Of a stretch of 64,000 nucleotides of DNA, positions 1 to 10,441 are shown piece after piece (position 1 is the first letter of the stretch; each line of letters begins with the position of its first letter). Both the position numbers and the translations under genes were made by a program. Source of the stretch: Alloalcanivorax profundimaris (GTDB lineage Bacteria; Pseudomonadota; Gammaproteobacteria; Pseudomonadales; Alcanivoracaceae); NCBI RefSeq assembly GCF_015265435.1, contig NZ_JABJWH010000033.1, positions 6,313-70,312 of the forward strand, in the 5' to 3' direction. The notes under the pieces are model-generated. The model saw only the letters and a list, made by a program, of their open reading frames with translations. It was not told the origin of the DNA and searched no databases.

Positions 1-150
1 GACACCCAATCCCAGAACCTCATCTTTTCCCACCACCCAATCCCAGAAACCCCTCCACCCCAACCACACGACAAACACCCCCCACATCCGCTACAGTCCC
101 CCCAACCACCAACAAACCCCAACCCAACCCACCCAACCCAAGAGCCATCA
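1..150 (+). other. C/A-rich, nearly G-free leader ahead of the DUF2721 gene
   Basis: The 150 bases before the first gene consist almost only of C and A on the plus strand, with runs such as CCCAACCCAACCC and very few G residues. The rest of the window is GC-rich but balanced. No gene or clear promoter is visible. Such a tract would give an unstructured, C-rich leader if transcribed. The window starts inside it, so its full length is unknown. Confidence 0.5.
3..48 (+). repeat. Two direct copies of a 15-base repeat
   Basis: CACCCAATCCCAGAA occurs at 3-17 and again at 34-48, a spacing of exactly 31 bases. Each copy is followed, after zero or one extra A, by CC. More copies may lie left of the window edge. 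The spacers are not obviously unique like CRISPR spacers, and two copies do not make an array. Confidence 0.5.
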
Positions 151-582
151 ATGACCCTCACCACCCCGGCGCTCCTCTTCCCCGCCATCTCCCTTCTCCT
201 CCTGGCCTACACCAACCGCTTTCTGGTCCTCTCCCAGATCATCCGCAAGCTCGCCGACGAGGAGAAAACCCATCACCAGGAGGTCGCCACCCGCCAGATC
301 GAACTCCTGCACAAGCGCGTGGTGCTGACCAAATACATGCAGGTGGCCGGCGTGCTCAGCTTCCTGCTGTGCACCCTGTCCATGTTCGGGCTCTACCTGC
401 ATCTGGAGCTGGCCGGGGTGGTGCTGTTCGGCGCCAGCCTGATCTCGCTGTCCCTGTCGCTGATCTTCTCGCTGTGGGAGGTGCTGATCTCCACCAATGC
501 GCTGAACGTGCAGGTGGCGGCGCTGGGCCAGAAGGGTGGCAATGAAGACGGCGCCGGGCGGAAGCCGCCGGGCGCCGGCTAA
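151..582 (+). CDS. DUF2721 family membrane protein
   Basis: A small integral membrane protein of 143 residues with the layout of the DUF2721 family: an N-terminal hydrophobic segment (about residues 5-20), a charged helix containing an arginine/glutamate-rich linker (30-60), then two hydrophobic segments (about 65-85 and 88-112). The C-terminal tail is short and rich in Gly/Pro. No catalytic motif is known or seen. The start is the first ATG after the C-rich leader. Its ribosome site is weak (GAGCC), so initiation may depend on the unstructured leader. It stands alone, convergent with the lipid kinase gene. The function is unknown. Confidence 0.7.
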   Translation: MTLTTPALLFPAISLLLLAYTNRFLVLSQIIRKLADEEKTHHQEVATRQIELLHKRVVLTKYMQVAGVLSFLLCTLSMFGLYLHLELAGVVLFGASLISLSLSLIFSLWEVLISTNALNVQVAALGQKGGNEDGAGRKPPGAG

Positions 583-601
583 GGGCGTCGGAGAGGAGGC
601 G

Positions 602-1498
602 TCAGGACAGCAGGGCGCTGCCCTCCGGCAGGGCCAGGTGCAGGGCCTTGGGCAGGACCTTCAGTTCAAAGCGGGTATCCTTGAGCGGCTCGCCGTCCAG
701 GTTCAGGTGCATGGCCTCCGGCGTGTGGATGGTGAGCCGGTCCAGGCGGGCGCGCTCGAACAAACCCTCCTTGCCGCCGTTCTCGCCGCTGCGGAACAGG
801 CCGCGCACGCCGCCGAGCAGATCCACCTCGGAGGGCAGGATGGCCACGTCCATGAGGCCGTCGTCGATCAGCGCCTCCGGGCACAGGCGCTGGCCGCCGC
901 CGGCCTGGCGGCTGTTGCCGATGCCCAGGGCAAGGAATTCGCCTTTCCAGTGGAAGTCCGGGCCCTCGAATTCCCCCTCCGCGGGGCGAACCTCGGCGAA
1001 GCGGGTCAGGCCGGTGAGCAGATAGGCGGCCCCGCCGAGCAGTTCCTTGAGGTCCTCGGAGGTCTGGGTGGTGACCTCGGTGCCGAAGCCGCCGGTGGCC
1101 ATGTTCAGAAAATAGCTGTCGTTAACCTGGATGACGTCCACCGGCGCCGCGGGCCGCTCCAGCAGAGCCAGAGCGTCCGCCGGCGCTTCCGGAATCCCGG
1201 CGGCGGTGGCCAGGTCGTTGGCCGTGCCCAGGGGGATTACCGCCAGGGTCAGGTCCGGCTCTCCGGAGGCCATCAGCGCCTGGGTGATGTCGCGCACCGA
1301 GCCATCGCCGCCGCCGGCGATCACCGTGCGGTAGCCCCGTTCCAGCGCCTCGCGGACATAGCGCTCGGCGTCGCCGCCTTCCCAGGTGACGCGCACGGCC
1401 AGATCCCAGCCGTCCTCCCGCCGTTGCATCACGGCCTTGCGCACCGCTTCGTTGGTGGCTTGCTTGCCGTGCAGAATCAAAAGCGCTTTACGGTCCAT
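602..1498 (-). CDS. yegS: YegS-like diacylglycerol/lipid kinase
   Basis: The 298-residue protein matches the usual length of YegS/DgkB-type lipid kinases, cytoplasmic enzymes that phosphorylate membrane lipids with ATP. The nucleotide-binding signature GGGDGS is near residue 65, in the family context ending TQALM, and the conserved TANDLA motif follows near residue 96. The C-terminal half has the beta-sandwich pattern ending in a LNLDGEP segment, typical of the DAGK catalytic fold. An upstream in-frame ATG at 1573 would add 25 basic residues, but 1498 is preferred because AAAGGA sits properly before it and the MDRKALL start fits the family. The lipid substrate cannot be read from the sequence. 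Confidence 0.85.
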   Translation of the reverse strand: MDRKALLILHGKQATNEAVRKAVMQRREDGWDLAVRVTWEGGDAERYVREALERGYRTVIAGGGDGSVRDITQALMASGEPDLTLAVIPLGTANDLATAAGIPEAPADALALLERPAAPVDVIQVNDSYFLNMATGGFGTEVTTQTSEDLKELLGGAAYLLTGLTRFAEVRPAEGEFEGPDFHWKGEFLALGIGNSRQAGGGQRLCPEALIDDGLMDVAILPSEVDLLGGVRGLFRSGENGGKEGLFERARLDRLTIHTPEAMHLNLDGEPLKDTRFELKVLPKALHLALPEGSALLS

Positions 1499-1671
1499 GT
1501 TCCGTCCTTTTCTCAGGGGCGGGCCGTCCGCCGCCGACCGGCTCAGAGTACGGATAAGCCGTGGCCGGCGCACCCTCGGAATCCGGCGGCTTTACAACAA
1601 TTAACCGGCCCGGCGCCAGAATAGGGCGATCCTATCGAAAAAATAGTCCTCGAACGGCTTTACCTATTTGT

Positions 1672-1690
1672 GAGAATGGATATCATTTAC
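1672..1690 (+). promoter_or_regulatory. Possible Fur-like box upstream of DUF2061 gene
   Basis: GAGAATGGATATCATTTAC matches the 19-base Fur consensus at 13 positions by eye and has the expected dyad symmetry (AATG...CATT). The decamer TTTACCTATT also occurs twice here, at 1659-1668 and 1686-1695, 27 bases apart. The box lies about 40 bases before the start codon at 1728. This is a pattern match only. Confidence 0.3.
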
Positions 1691-1727
1691 CTATTCCCTG
1701 GTGGCCCACACAACGAGGAGGTGCCCC

Positions 1728-1943
1728 ATGATCAAGACACTCAGTTTCGGCGTTATGCACATCAGCGTGGCTTTCCTGGTGGTCTGGGCGATGACCGGTG
1801 ACTGGCGCATCGGCGGTGCCACCGCGCTGGTGGAGCCCTGCGTGAACACCGTGGCCTACCACTTCCACGAGAAGGTCTGGAAGCGTCTGGTGAACCGCAA
1901 ACGCGGGCGGGACGGTTCCGACGGTGGGGCCCTGGCGGTTTGA
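1728..1943 (+). CDS. DUF2061 small membrane protein
   Basis: A 71-residue protein with the DUF2061 signature: IKTLSFGVMH at the N-terminus, a hydrophobic helix (about 10-25), a TGDWRIGGATALVEP turn, and the conserved VAYHFHEKVWKR segment. The family is small, membrane-associated and of unknown function, often found alone. The start at 1728 is chosen because GAGGAGG lies six bases before it. An upstream ATG at 1701 would only add a short, non-conserved extension. A possible iron-responsive box precedes it. Confidence 0.8.
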   Translation: MIKTLSFGVMHISVAFLVVWAMTGDWRIGGATALVEPCVNTVAYHFHEKVWKRLVNRKRGRDGSDGGALAV

Positions 1944-1951
1944 TAAACTCC

Positions 1952-2000
1952 TTGTTTACGCCCCGGGCGGGCTTGGTTAAGCTAGCGCCCGGGTAAACAA
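1952..2000 (+). promoter_or_regulatory. Inverted repeat before TetR gene, possible operator
   Basis: TTGTTTAC followed by a C/G-rich block (1952-1969) is mirrored by CGCCCGGGTAAACAA (1986-2000). The arms pair except for a few extra bases in the left arm. The element ends 18 bases before the GTG start of the TetR gene, where an autoregulatory operator would be expected. No T-run follows, so a terminator is less likely. Confidence 0.45.
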
Positions 2001-2018
2001 AACCAGGGGATAAGTAAC

Positions 2019-2708
2019 GTGCAACGCGGAATGGACGATCTCGACGCCATACGCCAGGTGGTCAATCAGGTGCTCGAAGCCCACGCGGAAGAAGAGGGCG
2101 GACAGCGCTCCCAGGCCCGTGCCGAGATCCTTATTCATTCCATGCACGTGTTCGCCCAGCGTGGGTTGGGCCGCACCACCGTGCAGCACCTCCTGGACGC
2201 GGCCCAGGTCTCACGCCGCACTTTCTATAAGTACTTCCGCAACAAAATGGATGTGCTGGAAAGCATCTATCGCATTTTCATCGACAACATGCTGCTGCAT
2301 TTCCATCAGGAAATGCGCCAGTCCCGCTCCGCCAAGGAGATCATCCGCAACACCACCAAGGTGTATTTCGATTACCACGTGAGCATGGGGCCGGTGATCA
2401 AGCTGATGATGGAGGAGGCGCGCGCCTCCAGCTCGGCGTTGGCGCCGCACCGGGTGCGGGCGCAACGGATCGCCGCGGAGGAGCTTACCGCCGAGATCAG
2501 CCGGCTCACCGGCCGCGACCTGGACCCGTTGGTAATGCGCACCATGCTGTGGATCCTGGAGAATTACTCCCTGTACATCTTCGAGGACGGTGAGTTTTCC
2601 GCCCAGCGGCTGGAGCAATGCGAGCGCGCCATGGTGGGCATTTCCGAGGCGGTACTGTTGGGCGGCAACGCCACCGCGGCGCTGCTGGAGCGTCAGGACG
2701 AGGAATAG
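2019..2708 (+). CDS. TetR/AcrR family transcriptional regulator
   Basis: The protein of 229 residues has a long, polar N-terminal extension (about 30 residues) before a TetR DNA-binding domain. The helix-turn-helix reads LGRTTVQHLLDAAQVSRRTFYKYF (split here: recognition helix VSRRTFYKYF), followed by NKMDVLESIY. The C-terminal ligand domain is all-helical and not specific enough to name an inducer. The start is a GTG preceded by AGGGGATAA; an in-frame ATG at 2031 is an alternative. It converges with the next TetR gene with only six bases between them. A likely operator lies immediately upstream. Confidence 0.85.
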   Translation: MQRGMDDLDAIRQVVNQVLEAHAEEEGGQRSQARAEILIHSMHVFAQRGLGRTTVQHLLDAAQVSRRTFYKYFRNKMDVLESIYRIFIDNMLLHFHQEMRQSRSAKEIIRNTTKVYFDYHVSMGPVIKLMMEEARASSSALAPHRVRAQRIAAEELTAEISRLTGRDLDPLVMRTMLWILENYSLYIFEDGEFSAQRLEQCERAMVGISEAVLLGGNATAALLERQDEE

Positions 2709-2714
2709 CCCGGG

Positions 2715-3293
2715 TCAGGAGGCGCGCAGGCCGCGCACCAGCACAGCCATGTAGGCCAGGGCCTGCTGCTCCAGTTCCCCTTCCCCGGTGAGTACCCAGG
2801 TGTAGGTGGTGCCCACCAGCAGATTGACCATCATCAACAGGGTGTCCCGGGTGGGCAGGGCCACGAAATAGCCTTCCCGGCGCAGTTCCTCGAAGAAGGC
2901 ATCCGCCACCGGCAGATTGTCGTCCACCAACCGCAGATAGCGCTCCTGGATCGGCCCCAGGAATTCTCCGGCCTCCTGGATGAGCAACCGGGAGAAGTCC
3001 CGCTCCCGTTCCAGGAAGCGCGCCACCGCCCGGCACACGTTCTCCAGGCGGGTCAGCGGCGGCGCCCCGGAAAGCAGCTCCCGCAGCACCAGATCGCGCA
3101 CCGTGGTCAGATTTTCCTCCACCACGGTGAGCAGCAAGGCGTCCTTGGAGTCGAAGAAGCGGTAGATGGTCGCCTTGCCCACGCCGGCGGCGGAGGCGAT
3201 GGTCTTCACCTCCGCCCGGCGGAACCCTTCCCGGGCGAACACGTCCCGGGCGGTGGCCAGAATGCGCGCGCGGCGCGGGTCGCTGGCGTCCAT
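2715..3293 (-). CDS. TetR/AcrR family regulator next to valS
   Basis: This 192-residue TetR regulator has its HTH at residues about 27-47 (VKTIASAAGVGKATIYRFF), followed by SKDALLLTVVEENL. The remainder is a helical effector domain. Translation starts at the ATG at 3293, seven bases after the valS stop, so the gene is probably cotranscribed with valS. The longer open frame to 3500 overlaps valS and is a shadow. The target genes and ligand cannot be inferred. Confidence 0.85.
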   Translation of the reverse strand: MDASDPRRARILATARDVFAREGFRRAEVKTIASAAGVGKATIYRFFDSKDALLLTVVEENLTTVRDLVLRELLSGAPPLTRLENVCRAVARFLERERDFSRLLIQEAGEFLGPIQERYLRLVDDNLPVADAFFEELRREGYFVALPTRDTLLMMVNLLVGTTYTWVLTGEGELEQQALAYMAVLVRGLRAS

Positions 3294-3300
3294 GGCGGCC

Positions 3301-6069
3301 TCACAGATACTTGATCTTCTCCAGCTGCTCTTCCAGACGGGCCAGTTGGGAGCGGTGGTCGTCGAGTTTTTCGCGTTCCTTGTTGACCACCGCCTCCGGC
3401 GCCTTGTCCACGAAGTTGGGGTTGCGCAGCTTGCCCTCGCCGCGTCCCACTTCCTTGCGCAGCTTGTCGATTTCCTTGCCGAGGCGCTCGATCTCGGCAT
3501 TCTTGTCGATCAGCCCGGCCATGGGCACCAGGATCTCCATGTCGCCCACCAGGCCGGTGGCGGACGCCGGCGCGGAATCCTCCGGCGCCAGCCAGGTGAT
3601 GGATTCCAGCCTCGCCAGGCGGCACAGGAAGTTGTGGTTGGCGTCCAGCCGGGCCCGGTCGCTGTCCTTGCCGTTGTGCAGATAGACTTCCAGGGCCTTG
3701 CCCGGGGGGATGCGCATCTCGCCGCGAATGTTGCGCACCGCGGTGATCACCGCCTTGATCCAGTCGATGTCGTGTTCCGCCTCGGGGTCGAGCAGGCCGG
3801 TGTCGGCGGCCGGGTAGGGCTGGCGCATTATGGTGTCGCCGGCGCGGCCGGCCAGAGGCGCCGCCTTCTGCCAGATTTCCTCGGTGATGAACGGCATGAA
3901 GGGGTGCGCCATGCGCAGAATCGCTTCCAGCACCCGCACCAGGGTACGGCGGGTACCGCGCTTCTCGGCGTCGCTGTAGTCGTCGCCGTACAGCACCGGC
4001 TTGGACAGCTCCAGGTACCAGTCGCAGTACTCATTCCAGATGAACTCGTAGGCGGCCTGGGAGGCCACGTCGAAGCGGAACTGGTCCAGCGCCTCGCCCA
4101 CTTCCTGCTCGGCCCGTTGCAGGGCGCTGATGATCCAGCGATCCGCCAGGGACAGGGTCACCTCGCCACCGTTGTCGTCCAGGCCGCAATCCTGGCCTTC
4201 GGTGTTCATCAGCACGTAGCGGGCCGCGTTCCAGATCTTGTTGCAGAAATTGCGGTAGCCCTCGATGCGGCCCATGTCCCACTTGATATCGCGGCCGGTG
4301 GACGCCAGCGACAGGAAGGTGAAGCGCAGCGCGTCGGTGCCGTAGGCGTTGATACCGTCCGGGTATTCCTTGTGGGTGCGCTTGGCGATCTGCTTTTCCT
4401 TCTGCGGCTGCATCAGCCCGCGGGTGCGCTTGTCCACCAGGTTGTCCAGGTCGATGCCGTCGATCAGGTCCAGGGGGTCGAGCACGTTGCCCTTGGACTT
4501 GGACATCTTCTGGCCCTCGGAGTCGCGCACCAGCCCGTGCACGTAGACGGTCTTGAAGGGCACCTCGTCCATGAACTTGAGGGTCATCATGATCATCCGG
4601 GCGACCCAGAAGAAGATGATGTCGAAGCCGGTCACCAGCACGTCGGTGGGGTGAAAGGTCCTGAGATCCTCGGTCTGTTCCGGCCAGCCCTGGGTGGCGA
4701 AGGTCCACAGCGCGGAGCTGAACCAGGTGTCGAGCACGTCCTCGTCCTGGCTCAGCGGCGTGTCGCCCAGATTGTTCTCGGCGCGCACCTCGGCCTCGTC
4801 GCGGCCCACGTAGATATTGCCCTCGGCGTCGTACCAGGCGGGGATGCGATGCCCCCACCACAGCTGCCGGGAGATGCACCAGTCCTGAAGGTCGCGCATC
4901 CAGGAGAAGTACATGTTCTCGTAGTTTTTCGGCACGAACTGGATGGAGCCGTTCTCCACCGCCTCGATGGCGGGTTTGGCCAGGCTCTCCACGGCCACGA
5001 ACCACTGGTCGGTGAGGTAGGGCTCGATGACCACGCCGGAGCGGTCGCCGCGGGGCACCTGCAGGGTGTGATCCTCCACCTTTTCCAGCAGGCCCAGGGC
5101 GTCCAGATCGTCCACCACCCGCTTGCGGGCCTCGAAACGCTCCAGGCCCCGGTAGGCCTCGGGCACCTCGTCGTTGAGGTGGGCGTCGTCGGTGAGCAGG
5201 TTGATCATCGGCAGATCGTGCCGCTTGCCCATCTCGTAGTCGTTGAAGTCGTGGGCCGGGGTGATCTTCACGCAGCCGGAGCCGAAGTCCGGATCCACGT
5301 AATCGTCGGCGATGATGGGAATGTCCCGGTCCGCCAGCGGCAGCCGGATCATCTGCCCGACCAGATCCTTGTAGCGCGGATCCTCCGGGTGCACCGCCAC
5401 GGCGGTGTCGCCGAGCATGGTTTCCGGCCGGGTGGTGGCCACCACCAGATGGCCGGAGCCATCCGCCAGGGGGTAGCGGAAGTGCCACAGGTGGCCCTGC
5501 TCCTCCCGGTTTTCCACCTCCAGGTCGGAGATCGCGGTGTGCAGCGCCGGGTCCCAGTTGACCAGCCGCTTGCCCCGGTAGATCAGGTCTTCCTTGTGCA
5601 GACGCACGAACACCTCGCGCACCGCCCGGGAGAAGCCCTCGTCCATGGTGAAGCACTCGCGGCTCCAGTCCACGCTGGCGCCCATGCGCCGCAGCTGGCG
5701 GGTGATGGTGCCGCCGGACTCGCCCTTCCATTCCCAGACCTTTTCCAGGAATTTTTCGCGGCCCAGCTCGTGGCGGTTGGTGCCTTCGCCGGCCAGGCGC
5801 CGCTCCACCACCATCTGGGTGGCGATGCCGGCATGGTCGGTGCCCACCTGCCACAGGGTGTTGCGGCCCTGCATGCGCCGGTAGCGCACCAGGGTATCCA
5901 TGATGGTGTCCTGGAAGGCGTGGCCCATGTGCAGGCTGCCGGTCACGTTGGGCGGCGGAATCACCATGGCAAAGGATTCGCCCTCGCCGGAGGGACGAAA
6001 ATGCCCCGCCTCTTCCCAGGTCTTGTACCAGGCCTGCTCGATGCGCTCGGGTTGGTAGGTCTTGTCCAT
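3301..6069 (-). CDS. valS: Valyl-tRNA synthetase
   Basis: Class I aminoacyl-tRNA synthetase charging tRNA-Val. The 922 residues include the HIGH-type motif as [13 protein letters not shown] (about residue 40), the editing (CP1) domain, and the KMSKS motif in [11 protein letters not shown] (about 530). An anticodon-binding domain follows, with the C-terminal coiled-coil arm (residues about 855-920, rich in Lys/Glu heptads) typical of ValRS. The start at 6069 gives the family N-terminus MDKTY and has GGAG just upstream; an ATG eight codons earlier is less likely. It is followed by a TetR gene and preceded by holC, an order common in gammaproteobacteria. Confidence 0.97.
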   Translation of the reverse strand: MDKTYQPERIEQAWYKTWEEAGHFRPSGEGESFAMVIPPPNVTGSLHMGHAFQDTIMDTLVRYRRMQGRNTLWQVGTDHAGIATQMVVERRLAGEGTNRHELGREKFLEKVWEWKGESGGTITRQLRRMGASVDWSRECFTMDEGFSRAVREVFVRLHKEDLIYRGKRLVNWDPALHTAISDLEVENREEQGHLWHFRYPLADGSGHLVVATTRPETMLGDTAVAVHPEDPRYKDLVGQMIRLPLADRDIPIIADDYVDPDFGSGCVKITPAHDFNDYEMGKRHDLPMINLLTDDAHLNDEVPEAYRGLERFEARKRVVDDLDALGLLEKVEDHTLQVPRGDRSGVVIEPYLTDQWFVAVESLAKPAIEAVENGSIQFVPKNYENMYFSWMRDLQDWCISRQLWWGHRIPAWYDAEGNIYVGRDEAEVRAENNLGDTPLSQDEDVLDTWFSSALWTFATQGWPEQTEDLRTFHPTDVLVTGFDIIFFWVARMIMMTLKFMDEVPFKTVYVHGLVRDSEGQKMSKSKGNVLDPLDLIDGIDLDNLVDKRTRGLMQPQKEKQIAKRTHKEYPDGINAYGTDALRFTFLSLASTGRDIKWDMGRIEGYRNFCNKIWNAARYVLMNTEGQDCGLDDNGGEVTLSLADRWIISALQRAEQEVGEALDQFRFDVASQAAYEFIWNEYCDWYLELSKPVLYGDDYSDAEKRGTRRTLVRVLEAILRMAHPFMPFITEEIWQKAAPLAGRAGDTIMRQPYPAADTGLLDPEAEHDIDWIKAVITAVRNIRGEMRIPPGKALEVYLHNGKDSDRARLDANHNFLCRLARLESITWLAPEDSAPASATGLVGDMEILVPMAGLIDKNAEIERLGKEIDKLRKEVGRGEGKLRNPNFVDKAPEAVVNKEREKLDDHRSQLARLEEQLEKIKYL

Positions 6070-6160
6070 GATCTCCGCTGTCTTCACCGTCAAAAACGAA
6101 GGGCGAATTATAGCGAAGAGGGCGCGCCCCGTCGCCCATTGCGGGCAGCCGGGGCGCGGC

Positions 6161-6580
6161 TCACAGGCGGTGGCTCTGAATATCGAAGCCGCGGTCCCGG
6201 TAGAAGCGGAACCGGGCCCGGCCCGCCTCGCGCAAATCCGGGTCGCCGGTGATCATCTCCGCCACGCGCTGGAAGCGGGTGGCGAAGTCCGGCACCGCCG
6301 GTGCCAGGTTGATCAGCACGTCATGGTGGTCGCCGGGATCGTCGCCGTGGCCCACCACCACCGGGGAGGCGGCATCGGGCCCGGCGGGTTCGTGGGGCAG
6401 GAAGCCGGTGGCGGGCCGGCGCCAGAACGCCTCGTCCACCGCCCGCGCGTGCTCGGCGTCGCCGCAATGGATGTAGATCCGGTGGGACTGGCGCCATGCC
6501 TTGTCGGCGATGCGCCAGGCGAGGGCGGTTTGCACGCCCTCGCCGGCCCGGTCGGTGATGTAGAAGAGGATTTCGGTCAA
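6161..6580 (-). CDS. holC: DNA polymerase III chi subunit
   Basis: The 139-residue protein matches HolC, the chi subunit of the clamp-loader accessory pair chi-psi that contacts SSB at the replication fork. Recognisable family features are the start TEILFYI, the [10 protein letters not shown] helix, the [20 protein letters not shown] segment (about 34-54) and FLPHEP. It lies between pepA, four bases upstream, and valS, an arrangement conserved in gammaproteobacteria. The three genes are probably one transcription unit. Confidence 0.93.
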   Translation of the reverse strand: MTEILFYITDRAGEGVQTALAWRIADKAWRQSHRIYIHCGDAEHARAVDEAFWRRPATGFLPHEPAGPDAASPVVVGHGDDPGDHHDVLINLAPAVPDFATRFQRVAEMITGDPDLREAGRARFRFYRDRGFDIQSHRL

Positions 6581-6584
6581 GGCC

Positions 6585-8066
<1,482 letters not shown>

Positions 8067-8119
8067 GCTGTCTCCTGAGTTACAATGCCGCACTCAATGC
8101 GTGCAGGACAGGGCCAACG

Positions 8120-9220
8120 TTGATACTACACCGCTATATCAATCGTCAGATCTTCATGACCACGGTACTGGTCACCTTCATTCTTGTGATGGTGCTGGTC
8201 AGTGGCCGCTTTATCAAGTACTTAGCCGAGGCCGCCGCCGGGCAGATCGCCGCCGACGCCCTGTTTCTGGTGATGGCGTTCCGGTTGCCGGAATTCCTGC
8301 AGATGATCCTGCCGCTGAGCCTGTACATCGCCATTCTACTGGTGCTCGGGCGCATGCACATGGACAACGAGATGGTGGTGCTGCGCGCCGGGGGCCAGGG
8401 CGATGGCCGGGTGGCACGCTCCATCATCGCGCCGGTGCTGGTGGCCATGGGCGTGATTGCCTTGTTCGCGCTCTATGTGACGCCCAACGGCGACGCCGAG
8501 GTGAACCGCATCTTCGAGGAACAGAAGGGGCGCTCCGCCCTGGAGCTGCTCACGCCGGGCCGCTTCCACGTCAAGGGCGACGGCGACGCCCAGCGCGCCA
8601 CCTACGCGGAGAGCCTTAACCGCGAGGAAGGCGTGCTGGAAAACGTGTTCGTGGCCGACGCCAGCTTCGCCGACCAGGAGGCCGGGCGTCTGCTCACCGT
8701 GTGGGCGCGCAGCGGCCGTCTGGAACAGCAGGACGGCATCAGCTATTTGCTGCTGGAAGACGGTTACCAGTACCAGGGCAAGCCCGGCGAGGCGGATTAC
8801 CGCGAGATCGCCTTCGAACAGGCCCGGGTGCGCATCGGCGAGGAGCGCTCCAGCAGCCGCCCGCCGGAAGTGCGCGGGCGCACCACCCTGGAGCTGCTCG
8901 ACGAAGGCACCAACCAGGCCTGGGCGGAGCTGCAATGGCGTATCTCCCTGGTACTCACGGTGCCCATCATGTGCCTGGCGGCGATTCCGCTGGCCCGGGT
9001 CAATCCGCGCCAGGGCCGCTTTCTGCGCATGATCCCGGCGGTGCTCGGCTACATGCTCTACGTGGGCCTGCTGCTCACCATGCGCAGCTGGATGGCCGCC
9101 GTGCCCGGTAGCGAGCGGCCCTGGTTCTATTCCATGGTGTGGATACACGTGATCGCGTTGCTCGCCGTCTTCATGCTGTATTTCGGTGGCCGCCTGTTTT
9201 CCCGGAGGGCCCGTTCATGA
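8120..9220 (+). CDS. lptF: LPS export permease LptF
   Basis: Inner-membrane permease subunit of the LptBFG ABC exporter that pulls lipopolysaccharide toward the outer membrane. The 366 residues show the YjgP/YjgQ layout: three N-terminal membrane segments (about 13-33, 55-75, 100-122), a periplasmic beta-jellyroll region (about 130-265) and three C-terminal membrane helices. The family motif LPEFLQMILPLSLY is near residue 55. The start is a TTG, chosen because MILHRYINR matches the conserved N-terminus. It overlaps lptG by ATGA, so the two are translationally coupled. Confidence 0.95.
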   Translation: MILHRYINRQIFMTTVLVTFILVMVLVSGRFIKYLAEAAAGQIAADALFLVMAFRLPEFLQMILPLSLYIAILLVLGRMHMDNEMVVLRAGGQGDGRVARSIIAPVLVAMGVIALFALYVTPNGDAEVNRIFEEQKGRSALELLTPGRFHVKGDGDAQRATYAESLNREEGVLENVFVADASFADQEAGRLLTVWARSGRLEQQDGISYLLLEDGYQYQGKPGEADYREIAFEQARVRIGEERSSSRPPEVRGRTTLELLDEGTNQAWAELQWRISLVLTVPIMCLAAIPLARVNPRQGRFLRMIPAVLGYMLYVGLLLTMRSWMAAVPGSERPWFYSMVWIHVIALLAVFMLYFGGRLFSRRARS

Positions 9221-10278
9221 AGCTGCTCAACGGCTATTTCTGGCGGGCGGTGCTGATTCCGTCCCTGGCCATCGTCGCCATCATCGTCGGCCTGGACTGC
9301 CTGTTCGGGTTCATCTACGAGCTGGAATTCCTGCGCGGCGACTACCAGATCCTGCAGGCGCTGCAGTTCATCCTCACCACCGTGCCGCGCCGGGTGCATG
9401 AGTACATGCCCATGGCGATCCTGCTGGGCACCCTGATCGGGCTCGGGTTGATGGCCAACAGCGGCGAGCTGTCGGTGATCCGCGCCGCCGGCGTGTCCAC
9501 CCTGCAGGTGAGCTGGATGGTGCTGCGCCCGGTGATTTTCCTGATGCTGCTGTCGGTTCCGGTCGGTGAGTACCTGGCCCCGTATACCGAGCAGGTGGCG
9601 CAGAGCAACCGCTCCCTGCAGGAGGGCGGCGGCGAGGCGCTGCGCAGCGAATACGGCTTCTGGCACCGGGAAGGCGACGAATTCATCCACATTAATACGG
9701 TGCAGCCCAACGGGGTGCTCTACGGCCTCACCCGATACCGCTTCAACGACGATCACCAGCTGGAAGAGAGCCAGTTCGTGGAAAGGGCGATCTACCAGGG
9801 TGACCACTGGACGCTGCAGAACATCCAGGGCACCCGCTTCGGCGACGACCGCACCGAAACCTACACCGAAGGCGGCGGCCGCTGGGACACCAGCCTGACC
9901 CCGCAACTGCTGAGTATCGTGGTCCTGGAGCCCCGGCGGCTGGCCATGGCCAAGCTGTGGAACTACACCCGCTATATGAAAGAGCAGGGGCTGCAAAGCG
10001 CGGACTACATGCTGGCGTTCTGGCAGAAACTGCTGATGCCGGTGGCCACCATCGGCATGGTGCTGATCGCGATTTCCTTTATTTTCGGCCCCTTGCGTGA
10101 AGTCACCATGGGGCTGCGCATGGCCGCCGGCATCGTCGCCGGGCTGGCCTTCAACTACGGTCAGCAGTTTTTTGGACATCTGTCCCTGGTGTTCCGCACC
10201 GAGCCGCTGCTGGCGGCCGGATTGCCGCCACTGCTGTGCCTGGTGCTGGGTATCTGGCTGCTGCTGCGGGTGCGCTGA
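9217..10278 (+). CDS. lptG: LPS export permease LptG
   Basis: Partner permease of LptF in the LptB2FG lipopolysaccharide exporter. The 353-residue protein has the same architecture: membrane segments at about 12-35, 60-80 and 100-120, a periplasmic beta domain, and a C-terminal three-helix block with the FGPLREVTMGLRMAAG segment (about 290). The ATG at 9217 overlaps the lptF stop. The longer frame starting at 9139 lies inside lptF and is rejected. Confidence 0.95.
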   Translation: MKLLNGYFWRAVLIPSLAIVAIIVGLDCLFGFIYELEFLRGDYQILQALQFILTTVPRRVHEYMPMAILLGTLIGLGLMANSGELSVIRAAGVSTLQVSWMVLRPVIFLMLLSVPVGEYLAPYTEQVAQSNRSLQEGGGEALRSEYGFWHREGDEFIHINTVQPNGVLYGLTRYRFNDDHQLEESQFVERAIYQGDHWTLQNIQGTRFGDDRTETYTEGGGRWDTSLTPQLLSIVVLEPRRLAMAKLWNYTRYMKEQGLQSADYMLAFWQKLLMPVATIGMVLIAISFIFGPLREVTMGLRMAAGIVAGLAFNYGQQFFGHLSLVFRTEPLLAAGLPPLLCLVLGIWLLLRVR

Positions 10279-10282
10279 ACGG

Positions 10283-10311
10283 CTGGCAATGTTGGCCGGG
10301 CTTGGTATACT
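10283..10311 (+). promoter_or_regulatory. Sigma-70 promoter of tRNA-Leu
   Basis: CTGGCA (10283-10288) and TATACT (10306-10311) are separated by 17 bases. The discriminator that follows is all G/C (CGCCGCCCG), as is usual for stringently controlled stable-RNA promoters. A 7-base-pair hairpin (GACAGCG/CGCTGTC, 10322-10339) lies in the 5' leader of the tRNA. Confidence 0.7.
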
Positions 10312-10354
10312 CGCCGCCCGAGACAGCGGGTTCGCTGTCCAGCGGTAAGCCAAA

Positions 10355-10441
10355 GCCAGAGTGGTGGAATTGGTAGACACGACGGATTCAAAATCCGTTG
10401 CCCGCGAGGGCGTGCCGGTTCAAGTCCGGCCTCTGGTACCA
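10355..10441 (+). tRNA. tRNA-Leu (anticodon CAA)
   Basis: The sequence folds as a class II tRNA. The acceptor arm GCCAGAG pairs with CTCTGGT; the anticodon stem ACGGA/TCCGT encloses the loop TTCAAAA, so the anticodon is CAA (reads UUG). There is a long variable arm (GCCCGCGAGGGC) and a T-arm with GGTTCAAGTCC. Discriminator A and CCA are encoded. Everything downstream to about 54.6 kb is accessory, so this tRNA marks the left edge of that region. Confidence 0.97.

Noticed and set aside
3-48. CRISPR array at the left edge
   Set aside because: There are only two copies of a 15-base repeat with a 16-base gap, which is too short for CRISPR repeats and spacers, and no cas genes are present.
536-1624. 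Plus-strand open frame of 362 codons opposite the lipid kinase
   Set aside because: It is a shadow frame rich in Ala/Gly/Gln/Arg, with no ribosome site of note. The minus-strand protein carries the GGGDGS and TANDLA motifs.
3166-6252. Open frame of 1028 codons on the plus strand opposite valS
   Set aside because: It is the antisense shadow of valyl-tRNA synthetase in GC-rich DNA. The translation is low-complexity (His/Val/Gly/Ala/Leu) and matches no family, while valS has all its motifs.
10355-10441. tRNA-Leu as an integrase attachment site
   Set aside because: I looked for a second copy of the tRNA 3' end at the far side of the accessory region (54.5-54.9 kb) and for an integrase gene and found neither. 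The idea stays open only as a junction marker.
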